Shown here: positions 9,114 to 18,561 of the stretch, in pieces
Numbering within the stretch: position 1 is the stretch's first letter
How the letters are laid out: each line of letters begins with the position of its first letter
Assembly (NCBI GenBank): GCA_023460515.1
Contig: JAEWPS010000038.1
Location: 62,001 to 126,000, forward strand
DNA from: Bacillota bacterium
Lineage (GTDB): Bacteria > Bacillota > Clostridia > TANB77 > CAG-465
Length of the DNA: 64,000 bases
Direction of reading: 5' to 3'
Translations under genes and position numbers: made by a program
The notes under the pieces: model-generated
Seen by the model: the letters and a program-made list of their open reading frames with translations, nothing else
Told to the model about the DNA's origin: nothing
The model's database searches: none

Positions 9114-11489
9114 TTATTCTTGTTCCTGTTTAGCTGCTTGTTGCATACTAAACTTTATTTCTTGCCATTCTTCTTTAGATATTAATAATTGTCTTGGCTT
9201 ACTTCCATCATAACCAGATATTAGACCTCTTGCTTCCATTTGATCTACTATTCTACCAGCTCTTGAATAGCCAATTTTGAATCTTCTTTGTAGCATTGAA
9301 GCAGATGCTTGACCCATATCTACTACCATATCTATTGCATCGTTTAATATTGGATCTGATTCATCAGCATTTTCACCATGTTCACTATCTTTACCTTTAG
9401 TATTAGCTTTTTCTATACTTTCTATTATATCATCACTATAAACAGCTTCTGAATTTCTTTTTATTGTACTCACTACAGATTCTATTTCTTTTTCAGAAAT
9501 CCAAGTACCTTGTATTCTTTGTGGTTTGTTAGCACCAACAGGGAAATATAGCATGTCCCCTTTACCAAGTAACTTCTCTGCACCAGCCATATCTAATATA
9601 GTTCTAGAATCTATTTGAGATGATACAGTAAATGCAATTCTAGATGGAATATTTGCTTTAATTATTCCTGTAATTACATCTACAGAAGGTCTTTGAGTTG
9701 CAACAACCAAATGCATACCTGCAGCTCTAGCCATTTGAGCTAATCTACATATTGCATCTTCAACATCATTTGGAGCTACCATCATAAGATCTGCAAGCTC
9801 ATCAATTATTATTACTATTTGAGGTAATTTTGCAGCATCTTTTTCTTTTTCTATTTCTGCATTATATCCTTTTATATCTTTAACACCCTTTGATGCAAAT
9901 AAATTGTATCTATTTACCATCTCTTGAACAGCCCAATTAAGTGCTCCAGCAGCTTTTTTAGGATCAGTAACAACAGGTATTAATAAATGTGGTATACCAT
10001 TATATCCTGAAAGTTCTACCATTTTTGGATCTACTAATATCATTTTAACATCACTAGGTTTAGCCTTATACAATATTGAAACAATAAGTGAATTAATACA
10101 TACACTCTTACCTGAACCTGTTGCTCCAGCTATTAACATATGCGGCATTTTTGCTATATCTCCAACTATTATATCTCCAGCTGCATCTTTTCCTAAAGAA
10201 TACGCAAGATTAGAATTGCTATGTTTAAATTCTTTTGACTCAATTACTTCTCTTAAAAATACTGATTCTGGTTCTGGATTTGGAACTTCAATACCTACTG
10301 CAGCTTTACCTGGAATAGGAGCTTCAATTCTTATACTTTTAGCCGCTAAATTAAGAGCTATGTCATCTGCCAAATTAACTATTTTACTAACTTTTACACC
10401 AGTATTTGGAGATAATTCATATCTAGTTACTGTTGGTCCTTTTGTAATATTAGTAACCTTTGCATCAACACCAAAACTAGATAAAGTTTTTTGTAGTTTT
10501 ACAGCCGTTGCATGTATAGCTTTTTTATCAAAATTTTTATCTGCGTTTGCATTAACACCTAAAAGTTCAATAGGCGGAAATTCATAATTTTCTTCAAAAG
10601 AAAGTTTTGCATGATCAAGTGTAAGAACTTCTTTGATACTTTTATCCTCTTTTTTCTCAATTTGTTTTTTGAAAAAATCATCTCTTTGTTGTTTTGCTTG
10701 AGTTTGTTCATCACTAGGTTTTCCACCTAATTTATTAAAATCAAACTCAATCTGTTCAGATTTATCTGTATTAATATTTTTAAGCGCATCGCTGCTACCT
10801 TTTTCCTTCATTTTTTCTTCTATCATCTTTTGTTTTAATTCTTGTTTTCTAAGTTCTCTCTTACTTAATCCTTTTTCTGTTTTTATATCAAATTTATCTT
10901 TACTAAATACAGAAGTAAATATATTATAAATACCATTAGCTAAAAATGCAAATGTATTATATATAATATATATAAGTTGTCTAAGAGACATCTTTAAAAA
11001 ATATAAAGTTGATATTATAGCAATAAATGAAACAACAATTCTACTACCTATAACACCAATAAATTTAACAAACGTCACAGCTATAATTCCGCCTAGAGTT
11101 CCAGATAAACTCAAAGTAGTTACTCCGTTATTAAAAGTGGTACTACAAAATTTAAATACATTATCAAATAACGTATAATTTGATTCAGTAAATACGTATA
11201 TTACTGAAGATATTGTTATAGCAGCTACAAGCCCTTTAAGTAATTCTCCAACTACCTTTACCTTCTCATCAGACATAATAGAATTAATTCCCACTAACAT
11301 AAAAATAGCAGGAATAGTATAAGCAGCTACACCTAAGCAACCTTTTAAAATATTATTTGATACTTCAGATAATACACCAATATTATCAAATGTTAAAAAA
11401 ACAATAAAAACCAATGATAGTACTATAAGTATACCACCTAACAAGTCGTTTTTTATTGTTTTTGTTTGCTTCTTTTTTTTTCTACCCAT
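9114..11489 (-). CDS. ftsK: FtsK/SpoIIIE-family DNA translocase
   Basis: 791 aa. Four or more hydrophobic segments in residues 15-180 anchor it in the membrane, followed by a charged linker (about 200-290). The RecA-like motor has Walker A GATGSGKS (about residue 450) and the Walker B region [13 protein letters not shown]. The C-terminal gamma winged helix (residues 710-775: [24 protein letters not shown]) reads polar DNA sequences. It pumps chromosomes during division or into the forespore. The start ATG has only a weak upstream purine stretch. In a spore former it could be the SpoIIIE orthologue; sequence alone does not decide. Confidence 0.93.
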   Translation of the reverse strand: MGRKKKKQTKTIKNDLLGGILIVLSLVFIVFLTFDNIGVLSEVSNNILKGCLGVAAYTIPAIFMLVGINSIMSDEKVKVVGELLKGLVAAITISSVIYVFTESNYTLFDNVFKFCSTTFNNGVTTLSLSGTLGGIIAVTFVKFIGVIGSRIVVSFIAIISTLYFLKMSLRQLIYIIYNTFAFLANGIYNIFTSVFSKDKFDIKTEKGLSKRELRKQELKQKMIEEKMKEKGSSDALKNINTDKSEQIEFDFNKLGGKPSDEQTQAKQQRDDFFKKQIEKKEDKSIKEVLTLDHAKLSFEENYEFPPIELLGVNANADKNFDKKAIHATAVKLQKTLSSFGVDAKVTNITKGPTVTRYELSPNTGVKVSKIVNLADDIALNLAAKSIRIEAPIPGKAAVGIEVPNPEPESVFLREVIESKEFKHSNSNLAYSLGKDAAGDIIVGDIAKMPHMLIAGATGSGKSVCINSLIVSILYKAKPSDVKMILVDPKMVELSGYNGIPHLLIPVVTDPKKAAGALNWAVQEMVNRYNLFASKGVKDIKGYNAEIEKEKDAAKLPQIVIIIDELADLMMVAPNDVEDAICRLAQMARAAGMHLVVATQRPSVDVITGIIKANIPSRIAFTVSSQIDSRTILDMAGAEKLLGKGDMLYFPVGANKPQRIQGTWISEKEIESVVSTIKRNSEAVYSDDIIESIEKANTKGKDSEHGENADESDPILNDAIDMVVDMGQASASMLQRRFKIGYSRAGRIVDQMEARGLISGYDGSKPRQLLISKEEWQEIKFSMQQAAKQEQE

Positions 11490-11518
11490 AGTACTTAATC
11501 AACCCATTTCCGTAGATA

Positions 11519-11956
11519 TTATTTTAACTCTTTTCTGTTATTATGTATTACTTGCATAGTCTCCCTTAAAACATCTTCTACTTTTTCTAATATAGCATCA
11601 GCATAATCACGTGTACCACAAGATATTTCTTTTGAAATTCTATTAGCATTCTCAACAATTTCTTCTTTTTGCATAATAGCTTGTTTAGTTATAACATGCT
11701 CGTCTACCATTTGAATTATTTTGTTTTCTGCTTCTTTAAGTAATTCTTCAGATTCTTTTTGAGCATCATTAATAATATTTAATCTTTCATCTTTTATTCT
11801 TTTAGCTTGTTTTAATTCATCTGGAAGTTTTAAACGAATTTCTTCTAAAATATCGCCTAATTCTTCTTTATCAACCATAACCTTAGAAGAAAAAGGAACT
11901 TTTGAACTATTTTCAACTAACTCCTCTAAATTCTCCAATAATGTAAAAATTTCCAT
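11519..11956 (-). CDS. Coiled-coil protein of unknown function (DivIVA/ATPase-subunit-like helix)
   Basis: About 145 aa from the ATG at 11956, which has GGAGG 8 nt upstream; a GTG 15 nt earlier overlaps the rsmD stop and has no ribosome site. Almost entirely amphipathic helix (residues 35-140), rich in Glu and Lys, with no membrane segment. Such small coiled-coil genes often follow rsmD in Clostridia. Its ribosome binding site overlaps the rsmD stop codon, so translation is probably coupled. No function can be assigned. Confidence 0.7.
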   Translation of the reverse strand: MEIFTLLENLEELVENSSKVPFSSKVMVDKEELGDILEEIRLKLPDELKQAKRIKDERLNIINDAQKESEELLKEAENKIIQMVDEHVITKQAIMQKEEIVENANRISKEISCGTRDYADAILEKVEDVLRETMQVIHNNRKELK

Positions 11957-11961
11957 AAAAT

Positions 11962-12525
11962 TTACCTCCACTTATATATTTTTATAACGACTCTACCATA
12001 AAATTTGGTATTTATACATTCTAAATTTTCTAGATTATCATATTTTTCATCTAGAAAAGCTTTATCAAATTCGTATATTATTATACCATCTTTTGTTAGT
12101 ACCTTACCCTTATTGTTTGAAATATATTCTAAAGATTTTATAGCATAATCGCTTTCATAAGGAGGATCTATAAATATTATGTCAAATAACATTTCGTCCT
12201 GAGTTATCTTCTTTAAACATTTCAAATAATCTTTCATAGATATTTTAACATATTTTTCAGTATTAGTCAACTGTATATTAAATAATATTGTCGAAACTGC
12301 ACTTTTTTCTCTATCGTTAATATAGCAGAAACTAGCACCTCTACTTAACATTTCTATAGCTATACTACCAGTACCAGAAAACAAATCTAAAACCTTAGCA
12401 TCCTGTATGTATGGCATTGCCATAGAAAACACTGCCTCTTTTACTCTATCTAGTGTAGGTCTTGTCTTATCTGTTGTAGGACTTTTTAATCTTTTGCCTT
12501 TAAATTTACCTGCAATTATTCTCAT
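11962..12525 (-). CDS. rsmD: 16S rRNA (guanine966-N2)-methyltransferase
   Basis: 187 aa, start ATG with TTAGGAG upstream. The N-terminus MRIIAGKFKGKRL and TRPTLDRVKEAVFS are RsmD hallmarks. The SAM site is VLDLFSGTGSIAIEMLSRGA, and the N6/N2 amino-methylase catalytic motif is IIFIDPPY. It methylates G966 of 16S rRNA in the small subunit. It sits 8 nt downstream of pdp in a leftward gene run. Confidence 0.95.
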   Translation of the reverse strand: MRIIAGKFKGKRLKSPTTDKTRPTLDRVKEAVFSMAMPYIQDAKVLDLFSGTGSIAIEMLSRGASFCYINDREKSAVSTILFNIQLTNTEKYVKISMKDYLKCLKKITQDEMLFDIIFIDPPYESDYAIKSLEYISNNKGKVLTKDGIIIYEFDKAFLDEKYDNLENLECINTKFYGRVVIKIYKWR

Positions 12526-12533
12526 TTTGTCTC

Positions 12534-13913
12534 CTAACTTATAATATCTAAAATCACTGGTTTAGATTTTAAAATGTTTGCCATAGATTGCTCTATTTTA
12601 TCTATATATATTGCATTTGTTATATACTCGAATGCATCTTTAAATTTTTGTTTATCATTATATAATACAGTTAATATTATATCACCTTTTTTTACTTTGC
12701 TTCCAACTTTTTTAGAAAATTCAAATCCTACTCCATAGTCAATTTTATCTTCTTTTTTATTTCTTGAACCGCCCAACGCTACAAGCGCCTGACCAATTTT
12801 TTTACTATCTATACTTACAATATATCCATCTTTATCTGCATATATTTCTTTCATATATTTAACTTCATCTAATAAAACAGGCATATCAAGATTTAAATTT
12901 AACCAATCCATATAAACTTTATGTATGTATCCACCTTGTGACTTAATTAACTCTATAAATTTATCATAAGCCTTTCTAGATGTTATAGTTTTCATAATTT
13001 CAATTTTATTTTTCTCTATGCTATCTCCTAATCCAGCCATTTTAAGCATCTGTGCTGCTATTTCAAATACAACTTCTTTTAATTCTTTATTTTCATAAAG
13101 GTCAAGTGTAGATTCATCAGCAAGTAAAAATGAAATTGCCTCTTTAATTTCCACAACATTTCCTACACTTTTTCCAAGTGGTTGTTCCATTGAAGTAATT
13201 ACTGCTTTTGTTTCTCTTCCAGCTCTTTTACCTATATCTACCATTGTTCTTGCAAGTAACCTAGCGCTTTCTAAATCTTGCATAAATGCTCCACTACCAA
13301 CTGTTACATCAAGAACTATTTTATCTACACCAGATGCTATTTTTTTACTCATTATAGAAGAAGCAATTAAAGGTATTGAGGATACTGTAGCAGTAACATC
13401 ACGAAGTGCATAAAGTTTCTTATCTGCTATTGCAATTTCACTACTTTGAGATATTAAACAAACACCGATATCTTCAGTTTGATTAATCGCTTCATCTAAA
13501 GGTTTAAATAAATCATATCCTTTAATAGACTCCAATTTATCTGCAGTTCCTCCTGTATATCCAAGTCCTCTACCAGACATCTTAACAATTTTAGCTCCAA
13601 GTGCAGCAACAATTGGAAGTACAAGTAATGTTACTTTATCTCCAACACCACCTGTAGAATGTTTATCTATTATTATACTACCATCTTCTTTTAATAAAGA
13701 TAAGTCCAATATACTTGCAGAATTTGCCATAGCCTTTGTCAAATAGTATAATTCATCATTTTCCATACCATTTAAATAAATAGCCATAAGTAAAGCTGAC
13801 ATTTGGTAATCTGGAATTTTTTCATTTACATATTCAGTTATGAAAAAATCTATTTCTTCTTTACTTAATACCTTTTTATCCCTCTTTTTTTCAATAATAT
13901 CATATATTCTCAT
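12534..13913 (-). CDS. pdp: Pyrimidine-nucleoside phosphorylase
   Basis: 459 aa, start ATG with AGGAGAGGG upstream. It cleaves uridine or thymidine with phosphate for pyrimidine salvage. The phosphate and nucleoside-binding core is visible: KHSTGGVGDKVTL (phosphate loop), SGRGLGYTGGTADKLES (family signature) and a C-terminal alpha/beta domain. Length matches the family. It follows rnhB by 21 nt. Thymidine phosphorylase (deoA) is the alternative name; substrate preference cannot be read directly. Confidence 0.93.
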   Translation of the reverse strand: MRIYDIIEKKRDKKVLSKEEIDFFITEYVNEKIPDYQMSALLMAIYLNGMENDELYYLTKAMANSASILDLSLLKEDGSIIIDKHSTGGVGDKVTLLVLPIVAALGAKIVKMSGRGLGYTGGTADKLESIKGYDLFKPLDEAINQTEDIGVCLISQSSEIAIADKKLYALRDVTATVSSIPLIASSIMSKKIASGVDKIVLDVTVGSGAFMQDLESARLLARTMVDIGKRAGRETKAVITSMEQPLGKSVGNVVEIKEAISFLLADESTLDLYENKELKEVVFEIAAQMLKMAGLGDSIEKNKIEIMKTITSRKAYDKFIELIKSQGGYIHKVYMDWLNLNLDMPVLLDEVKYMKEIYADKDGYIVSIDSKKIGQALVALGGSRNKKEDKIDYGVGFEFSKKVGSKVKKGDIILTVLYNDKQKFKDAFEYITNAIYIDKIEQSMANILKSKPVILDIIS

Positions 13914-13934
13914 ATATTCCCTCTCCTACTTTTA

Positions 13935-14561
13935 TTAGATAAAGTGTTTACAAAAACTTGGTCTATGTATACTGCAAAGTCCATATTTTTTAATAGCATC
14001 TATATGCGCTTTTGTGCCATACCCCTTATTTTTACTAAAGTTATATTCTGGATACTCCTTGTCATATACTTGCATCATTCTATCTCTTGTAACTTTTGCT
14101 ATTATACTAGCTGCAGCAATTGATGCACTTTTACTATCACCAGAAATTAAAGTATTGCTTTGAATTTCTATATCTATATTTTGATTCCCATCTATTATAA
14201 CAAAATCTGGTTTGACTCTTAAGTTATCAATTGCTTGCTTCATAGCAAGTTTTGTAGCATTTAATATATTAACTTCTTCAATCACATCTATATCAGAAAT
14301 TCCTATACCATAAAAAATTTCTTTATTATTTGTTAGTTCTTCATATATCTTTTCTCTTTTTTTCTCAGATAGTTTTTTTGAATCGTTTACACCTTCAATA
14401 AATAAATTAATTGGTAATATAACAGCTGCAGCTACTACAGGTCCACATAAAGGGCCCCTACCAGCTTCATCAACACCCGCAACATGTGTATAACCTAAAT
14501 TATTTAATTCTTGTTCATATACTAGCATTTCTTTTATTCTTTGCTCTTCTTCAATTTTCAT
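13935..14561 (-). CDS. rnhB: Ribonuclease HII
   Basis: 208 aa from the ATG at 14561, overlapping the upstream stop as TAATG, so translation is coupled. It nicks RNA-DNA hybrids 5' of embedded ribonucleotides. The catalytic DEAGRGPLCGP (Asp-Glu) and the later acidic residues in IIDGNQ and SASIAAASIIAKVTRD are present. A GTG 9 nt upstream is possible but unnecessary. Confidence 0.95.
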   Translation of the reverse strand: MKIEEEQRIKEMLVYEQELNNLGYTHVAGVDEAGRGPLCGPVVAAAVILPINLFIEGVNDSKKLSEKKREKIYEELTNNKEIFYGIGISDIDVIEEVNILNATKLAMKQAIDNLRVKPDFVIIDGNQNIDIEIQSNTLISGDSKSASIAAASIIAKVTRDRMMQVYDKEYPEYNFSKNKGYGTKAHIDAIKKYGLCSIHRPSFCKHFI

Positions 14562-15286
14562 TATATACACATCCCACCATCTACTGCTATTACTTGTCCA
14601 GTTATATATCTTGCATTATCACTAGCTAAAAATACAGTAAGGCCAGAAATATCCTCTGGATTTCCTAGTCTGCTTAATGGTATTTCTTCTTTTAAATTAT
14701 TTAAATCGTCATCAGATAAAGAGTTAAGCATATCTGTTAGTATTACTCCTGGAGCAATACTATTTACTGTTATATTAGATAACCCTAATTCTTTTGCTAG
14801 TGCTTTAGTCATTCCTATAACTCCAGCTTTTGAAGCGCTATAATGTACTTCACATGAAGATCCTGTTATTCCCCATATAGAAGATATATTTATTATACTA
14901 CCGTTTTTTTCTTTTATCATGGTCTTATTTAAAACAGATTTTGTAACATTAAAAACACTAGTTAAATTAGTATTTATCATATTAATAAAACAATCTTCAG
15001 ATATATCTGTAAACAGTGAATAATCACAAATACCAGCATTATTAACTAAACAATCTATTTTTCCATATTTTAAAACTATTTCATCAATAACAACATCTAT
15101 ATCTTCTTTTTTTATTATATCTAATTTATAAATATCTATATTAAAATTATCTCTTAGTTTATTAGCTTCCTCTTCAGAGTTATTATATGTTATACATACG
15201 TTATATCCTTCATTTTTAAAATGTATAGCTATTTGTTTACCTATACCTTTTGCAGCTCCTGTAATTAATACGGTTTTATTCATCAT
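14561..15286 (-). CDS. FabG-like short-chain dehydrogenase/reductase
   Basis: About 241 aa. ATG codons at 15292, 15286 and 15283 are possible; 15286 is best spaced from AAAGG, while 15292 overlaps the preceding stop as ATGA. Classical SDR: TGAAKGIG (NADP loop), NNAG, catalytic Ser in INISS, YSASK (Tyr-Lys) and a C-terminal GQVIAVDGG. Such isolated FabG paralogues can be 3-oxoacyl-ACP reductases or YmfI-type EF-P 5-aminopentanone reductases. No fatty-acid genes are near, so fatty-acid synthesis is not supported by context. Confidence 0.85.
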   Translation of the reverse strand: MMNKTVLITGAAKGIGKQIAIHFKNEGYNVCITYNNSEEEANKLRDNFNIDIYKLDIIKKEDIDVVIDEIVLKYGKIDCLVNNAGICDYSLFTDISEDCFINMINTNLTSVFNVTKSVLNKTMIKEKNGSIINISSIWGITGSSCEVHYSASKAGVIGMTKALAKELGLSNITVNSIAPGVILTDMLNSLSDDDLNNLKEEIPLSRLGNPEDISGLTVFLASDNARYITGQVIAVDGGMCI

Positions 15287-15288
15287 AC

Positions 15289-16743
15289 TCATCCTTTATA
15301 CTGTAATTTTGTTATAATATTTTCTATTCCACTTTTAAAAGTTGGATAATTTATTAAAAAATCTTCTAAATTACTATTATCTACCTTTTTAAATAAATAA
15401 TTTCCTTGTATTTTATCTGCCTGACCATTTAATGCATATTTTAATTCATCTTCATTTTCAATACATATAACTGTAGTTAAGTAATCTAAATCCTTACACA
15501 CACTTATTATATTTTTTAATATATTTGGATTAAAATCTGATTTTTTAGAAATATATCCCGCATTAATTTTTATCTCATCAATTCTAAGTTGTCTGAATAA
15601 TTTTAGATTCTCATACTTTAATTCAAGATTAGATATACAAACTGATGCTCCGGCTTCTTTTAATCTATCTATTAAATATTTATAACTTTCTAAATACTTA
15701 ATAATAACCATATTAGTAAATTCAATTTGTATAACTCCTCTATTTAATTTATATTCATTTAAAATTTCAAATAGTTTATCTCCAAACTCATGTCTTTTTG
15801 CATGTGTATTTGAAAGATTAATAGAAATTTTAACATTTTTATATCCATTTAAATTTAAATTATCTATTTTATCACAAGATTTTCTTAAAACAAATTCATC
15901 TAGGTATATTACAATACCCATTTCTTCAGCTTGTTTTATAAAATACTCCGAATTTAATTTTCCAAGTACTGGGTGATTCCAAAATATTAATGATTCTAAA
16001 CAAATTTCATCTAAATTATTTAAATTAATTCTTGGTTGAAATTCAACATCGAATTCTTTATTTTTCAATGCATCTTTTAAATCTATTTCCATTTTCTTTT
16101 TATTATTAAGTTGTGCTTTTAATGCTTCGTTATGGAAATAATAACTGTTCTTACCATTTTCTTTTATATAGTACATTGCGTCATCAGCATATGTCATAAG
16201 TTCATTACGTGAAGTACCATCTGTTGGATATATTGAAACACCTAAACTATATTCTAATACAATTTTAGTATCATCTATTACAACAGGTACTTTTAATCCT
16301 TCTTTTAATTTATCTAATATATTAGATATTTCTTCTATGGTATTAATATTATCCATTATTATACCAAATTCATCTCCACCTAACCTATAAGGTATACAAG
16401 TAGATGGTAAATTCTTTTCTAGCATATTACCAAGTTCAATCAAAAGAAGATCTCCTGCATCATGACCCAATGTATCATTTACATGCTTAAATCCATCTAA
16501 ATCCATAAAACAAACCGCAAATTTATTTTTTTTATTTAGATGATTATCTAATTCACTTAAGAATTTGTGTCTATTTCCTCTTCCAGTTAGCGGATCAGTA
16601 AAGGCTTGTTTTTTTATTTTAGTATTTTCCTTTATCTTATTTAAAATGGAGTATCTATATAATATCATACCAGTAAGTAATACAGTTAAATATACTATTA
16701 GATTAATCCATACAGCTCTTACAAATTCTACATCAATATTCAT
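15289..16743 (-). CDS. Membrane GGDEF protein with degenerate EAL domain
   Basis: 484 aa from the ATG at 16743 with AAAGGGGA upstream. One N-terminal membrane segment (about residues 8-30) leads to a GGDEF domain (40-200) with intact DPLTGRGNR and RLGGDEF, so diguanylate cyclase activity is likely. No RxxD inhibitory site is seen. The EAL-like domain (220-470) is degraded: the signature reads ESLIFW, the DDFGTGY metal loop is replaced by SNLELKY, KID reads KIN and the EGVE loop reads IENE. It is probably a sensor or structural domain rather than a phosphodiesterase. Its stop is coupled to the SDR gene as ATGA. Confidence 0.88.
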   Translation of the reverse strand: MNIDVEFVRAVWINLIVYLTVLLTGMILYRYSILNKIKENTKIKKQAFTDPLTGRGNRHKFLSELDNHLNKKNKFAVCFMDLDGFKHVNDTLGHDAGDLLLIELGNMLEKNLPSTCIPYRLGGDEFGIIMDNINTIEEISNILDKLKEGLKVPVVIDDTKIVLEYSLGVSIYPTDGTSRNELMTYADDAMYYIKENGKNSYYFHNEALKAQLNNKKKMEIDLKDALKNKEFDVEFQPRINLNNLDEICLESLIFWNHPVLGKLNSEYFIKQAEEMGIVIYLDEFVLRKSCDKIDNLNLNGYKNVKISINLSNTHAKRHEFGDKLFEILNEYKLNRGVIQIEFTNMVIIKYLESYKYLIDRLKEAGASVCISNLELKYENLKLFRQLRIDEIKINAGYISKKSDFNPNILKNIISVCKDLDYLTTVICIENEDELKYALNGQADKIQGNYLFKKVDNSNLEDFLINYPTFKSGIENIITKLQYKG

Positions 16744-16780
16744 TCTCATTCCCCTTTATAATAATAGATTTACTTAAATT

Positions 16781-18541
16781 TTAGTCTACATAAACATCCT
16801 GTTTGTTATATTTAGTATGTAGTAACTCATGTGATTTTTTTCCATTAGGTTCACCTAAAAACTTTTCATAAATTAATTTAACATTTGGATTTTCATGTGA
16901 TCTTCTATATTTTGCCTCTTTATCTGCAACATATAACGCTTTTGCTCTTAAAGAAATAACATCAACCTTACTAGCTTTATATTCATTTACTAAAGGCTGG
17001 CCACCACCATTTATACATCCACCCGGACAAGTCATTACTTCTATAAAACTATATTTACTTGTTCCATTTTTTATTTCATCTAAAACTTGTGAAACACTTG
17101 CTAAACTTTGTGCAACAGCAATTTTATGTGTTTTACCAGCTATTTGTATTTCTGCTTCTTTTATGTTTTTAGATCCACGTATAGCATTAAATTCTACATT
17201 TTTTATTTCTGTTCCATCTAATAAGTACGATACACTTCTTAGTGCTGCTTCCATTACTCCACCTGTAGTACCAAATATATGTCCAGCACCTGTTGCTTCT
17301 CCTAATGGCTCATCAAAGTCTTCATCATCTAACATTGCTAAGTCTATATTTGACTCTTTAAGCATTCTTGCCATTTCTCTTGTAGTTACAACATTATCTA
17401 CTGCTTGAAGTCCATTATCTAATTTTAATTCATCACGTACTATTTCAGCTTTTTTTGCAGAACATGGCATAAGAGCTACAGAATAAATATCTTTTGGATC
17501 AATATTCATTTTAGCAGCATAATATGTTTTTATTAAAGTTCCTAAAATCTCCATAGGTGATTTTGCTGTAGATAAATTTTCTAATTGTTCTGGATAAAAC
17601 TTTTCTGCAAAAGTAATCCAACCGCTACTGCAAGAAGTAATCATAGGAAGTTTTCCACCATTTTTAAGTCTTGAAATAAACTCAGTTGCCTCTTCCATAA
17701 TAGTTATATCTGCACCTAAATCTGTATCGAAAATTCTATCAAATCCTATTTTTCTTAAAGCAGCCACCATTTTACCTGTAACCAAACTACCAATTGGCAT
17801 TCCAAATTCTTCACCAATTGCAGCTCTTACAGATGGAGCTGTTTGAATAACAACATGCTTTTTAGAATCTGCTAATGCATTTTTTAATTCTTTAACATTA
17901 CTTTTTTCAGTAAGTGCACCAACAGGGCAATGTATAATACATTGTCCACAACCAACACATGTAGATTTTTTTATACTCATATTAAGTGCAACACCAACTC
18001 TAGATTTAAATCCTCTATTCATTACAGATATTGCAGATACCCCTTGAACTTTTTTACAAACATTAACACATCTTCTACATAAAATACATTTAGCTGTATT
18101 TCTTACTATACATTCAGAAGCATCATCAAGAATTGCTTCTGGCATTTCACCTTCATAATCATAATCTTCAATTTCAAATTTTTTACATAAATCTTGAAGT
18201 CTACAATTTGTATTTCTTACACAGCTTAAACATTTTTTATCATGAGCAGATAATATAAGTTGCAAAACTTCTCTTTTTGTTTCAATTAGATCTTTTGTAT
18301 TAGTTCTTACAACCATACCTTCTTCAGCAGGATAAACGCAAGAAGTCTTATACCCTCTTACTCCTTCTATCTCAACTAAACACATTCTACAATTTCCAAC
18401 TTCATTTATTTCTTTTAAAAAACATAAAGTCGGTACGTCTATATCTATTTTTCTAGCAGCTTCTAGTATTGAAGTTCCCTCTTCTACTGAAACTTTTTTC
18501 CCATCGATAGTTAAATTTATCATTTTTTTAGCTTCTTCCAC
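16781..18541 (-). CDS. hydA: [FeFe]-hydrogenase catalytic subunit (bifurcating type)
   Basis: 586 aa from a GTG with GAGGGGG 8 nt upstream. Evolves H2 using NADH and reduced ferredoxin with HydB and HydC. An N-terminal [2Fe-2S] domain (CFLKEINEVGNCRMC, residues 40-65) is followed by His/Cys-coordinated and ferredoxin-type 4Fe-4S sites (CVGCGQCIIHCPVGA) and the H-cluster domain. H-cluster loops: L1 TSCSSGW, L2 MPCSAKKAE, L3 TCPGGCINGGGQP. L1 has Ser where relatives have Pro before GW. The gene closes the hydC-hydB-hydA operon. Confidence 0.95.
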   Translation of the reverse strand: MEEAKKMINLTIDGKKVSVEEGTSILEAARKIDIDVPTLCFLKEINEVGNCRMCLVEIEGVRGYKTSCVYPAEEGMVVRTNTKDLIETKREVLQLILSAHDKKCLSCVRNTNCRLQDLCKKFEIEDYDYEGEMPEAILDDASECIVRNTAKCILCRRCVNVCKKVQGVSAISVMNRGFKSRVGVALNMSIKKSTCVGCGQCIIHCPVGALTEKSNVKELKNALADSKKHVVIQTAPSVRAAIGEEFGMPIGSLVTGKMVAALRKIGFDRIFDTDLGADITIMEEATEFISRLKNGGKLPMITSCSSGWITFAEKFYPEQLENLSTAKSPMEILGTLIKTYYAAKMNIDPKDIYSVALMPCSAKKAEIVRDELKLDNGLQAVDNVVTTREMARMLKESNIDLAMLDDEDFDEPLGEATGAGHIFGTTGGVMEAALRSVSYLLDGTEIKNVEFNAIRGSKNIKEAEIQIAGKTHKIAVAQSLASVSQVLDEIKNGTSKYSFIEVMTCPGGCINGGGQPLVNEYKASKVDVISLRAKALYVADKEAKYRRSHENPNVKLIYEKFLGEPNGKKSHELLHTKYNKQDVYVD

Positions 18542-18561
18542 GTATATTTCCCCCTCTAATA

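Noticed and set aside
14561..15286. Naming the SDR gene fabG
   Set aside because: The SDR motifs are general and no fatty-acid synthesis genes are adjacent; a YmfI-type role is equally possible.
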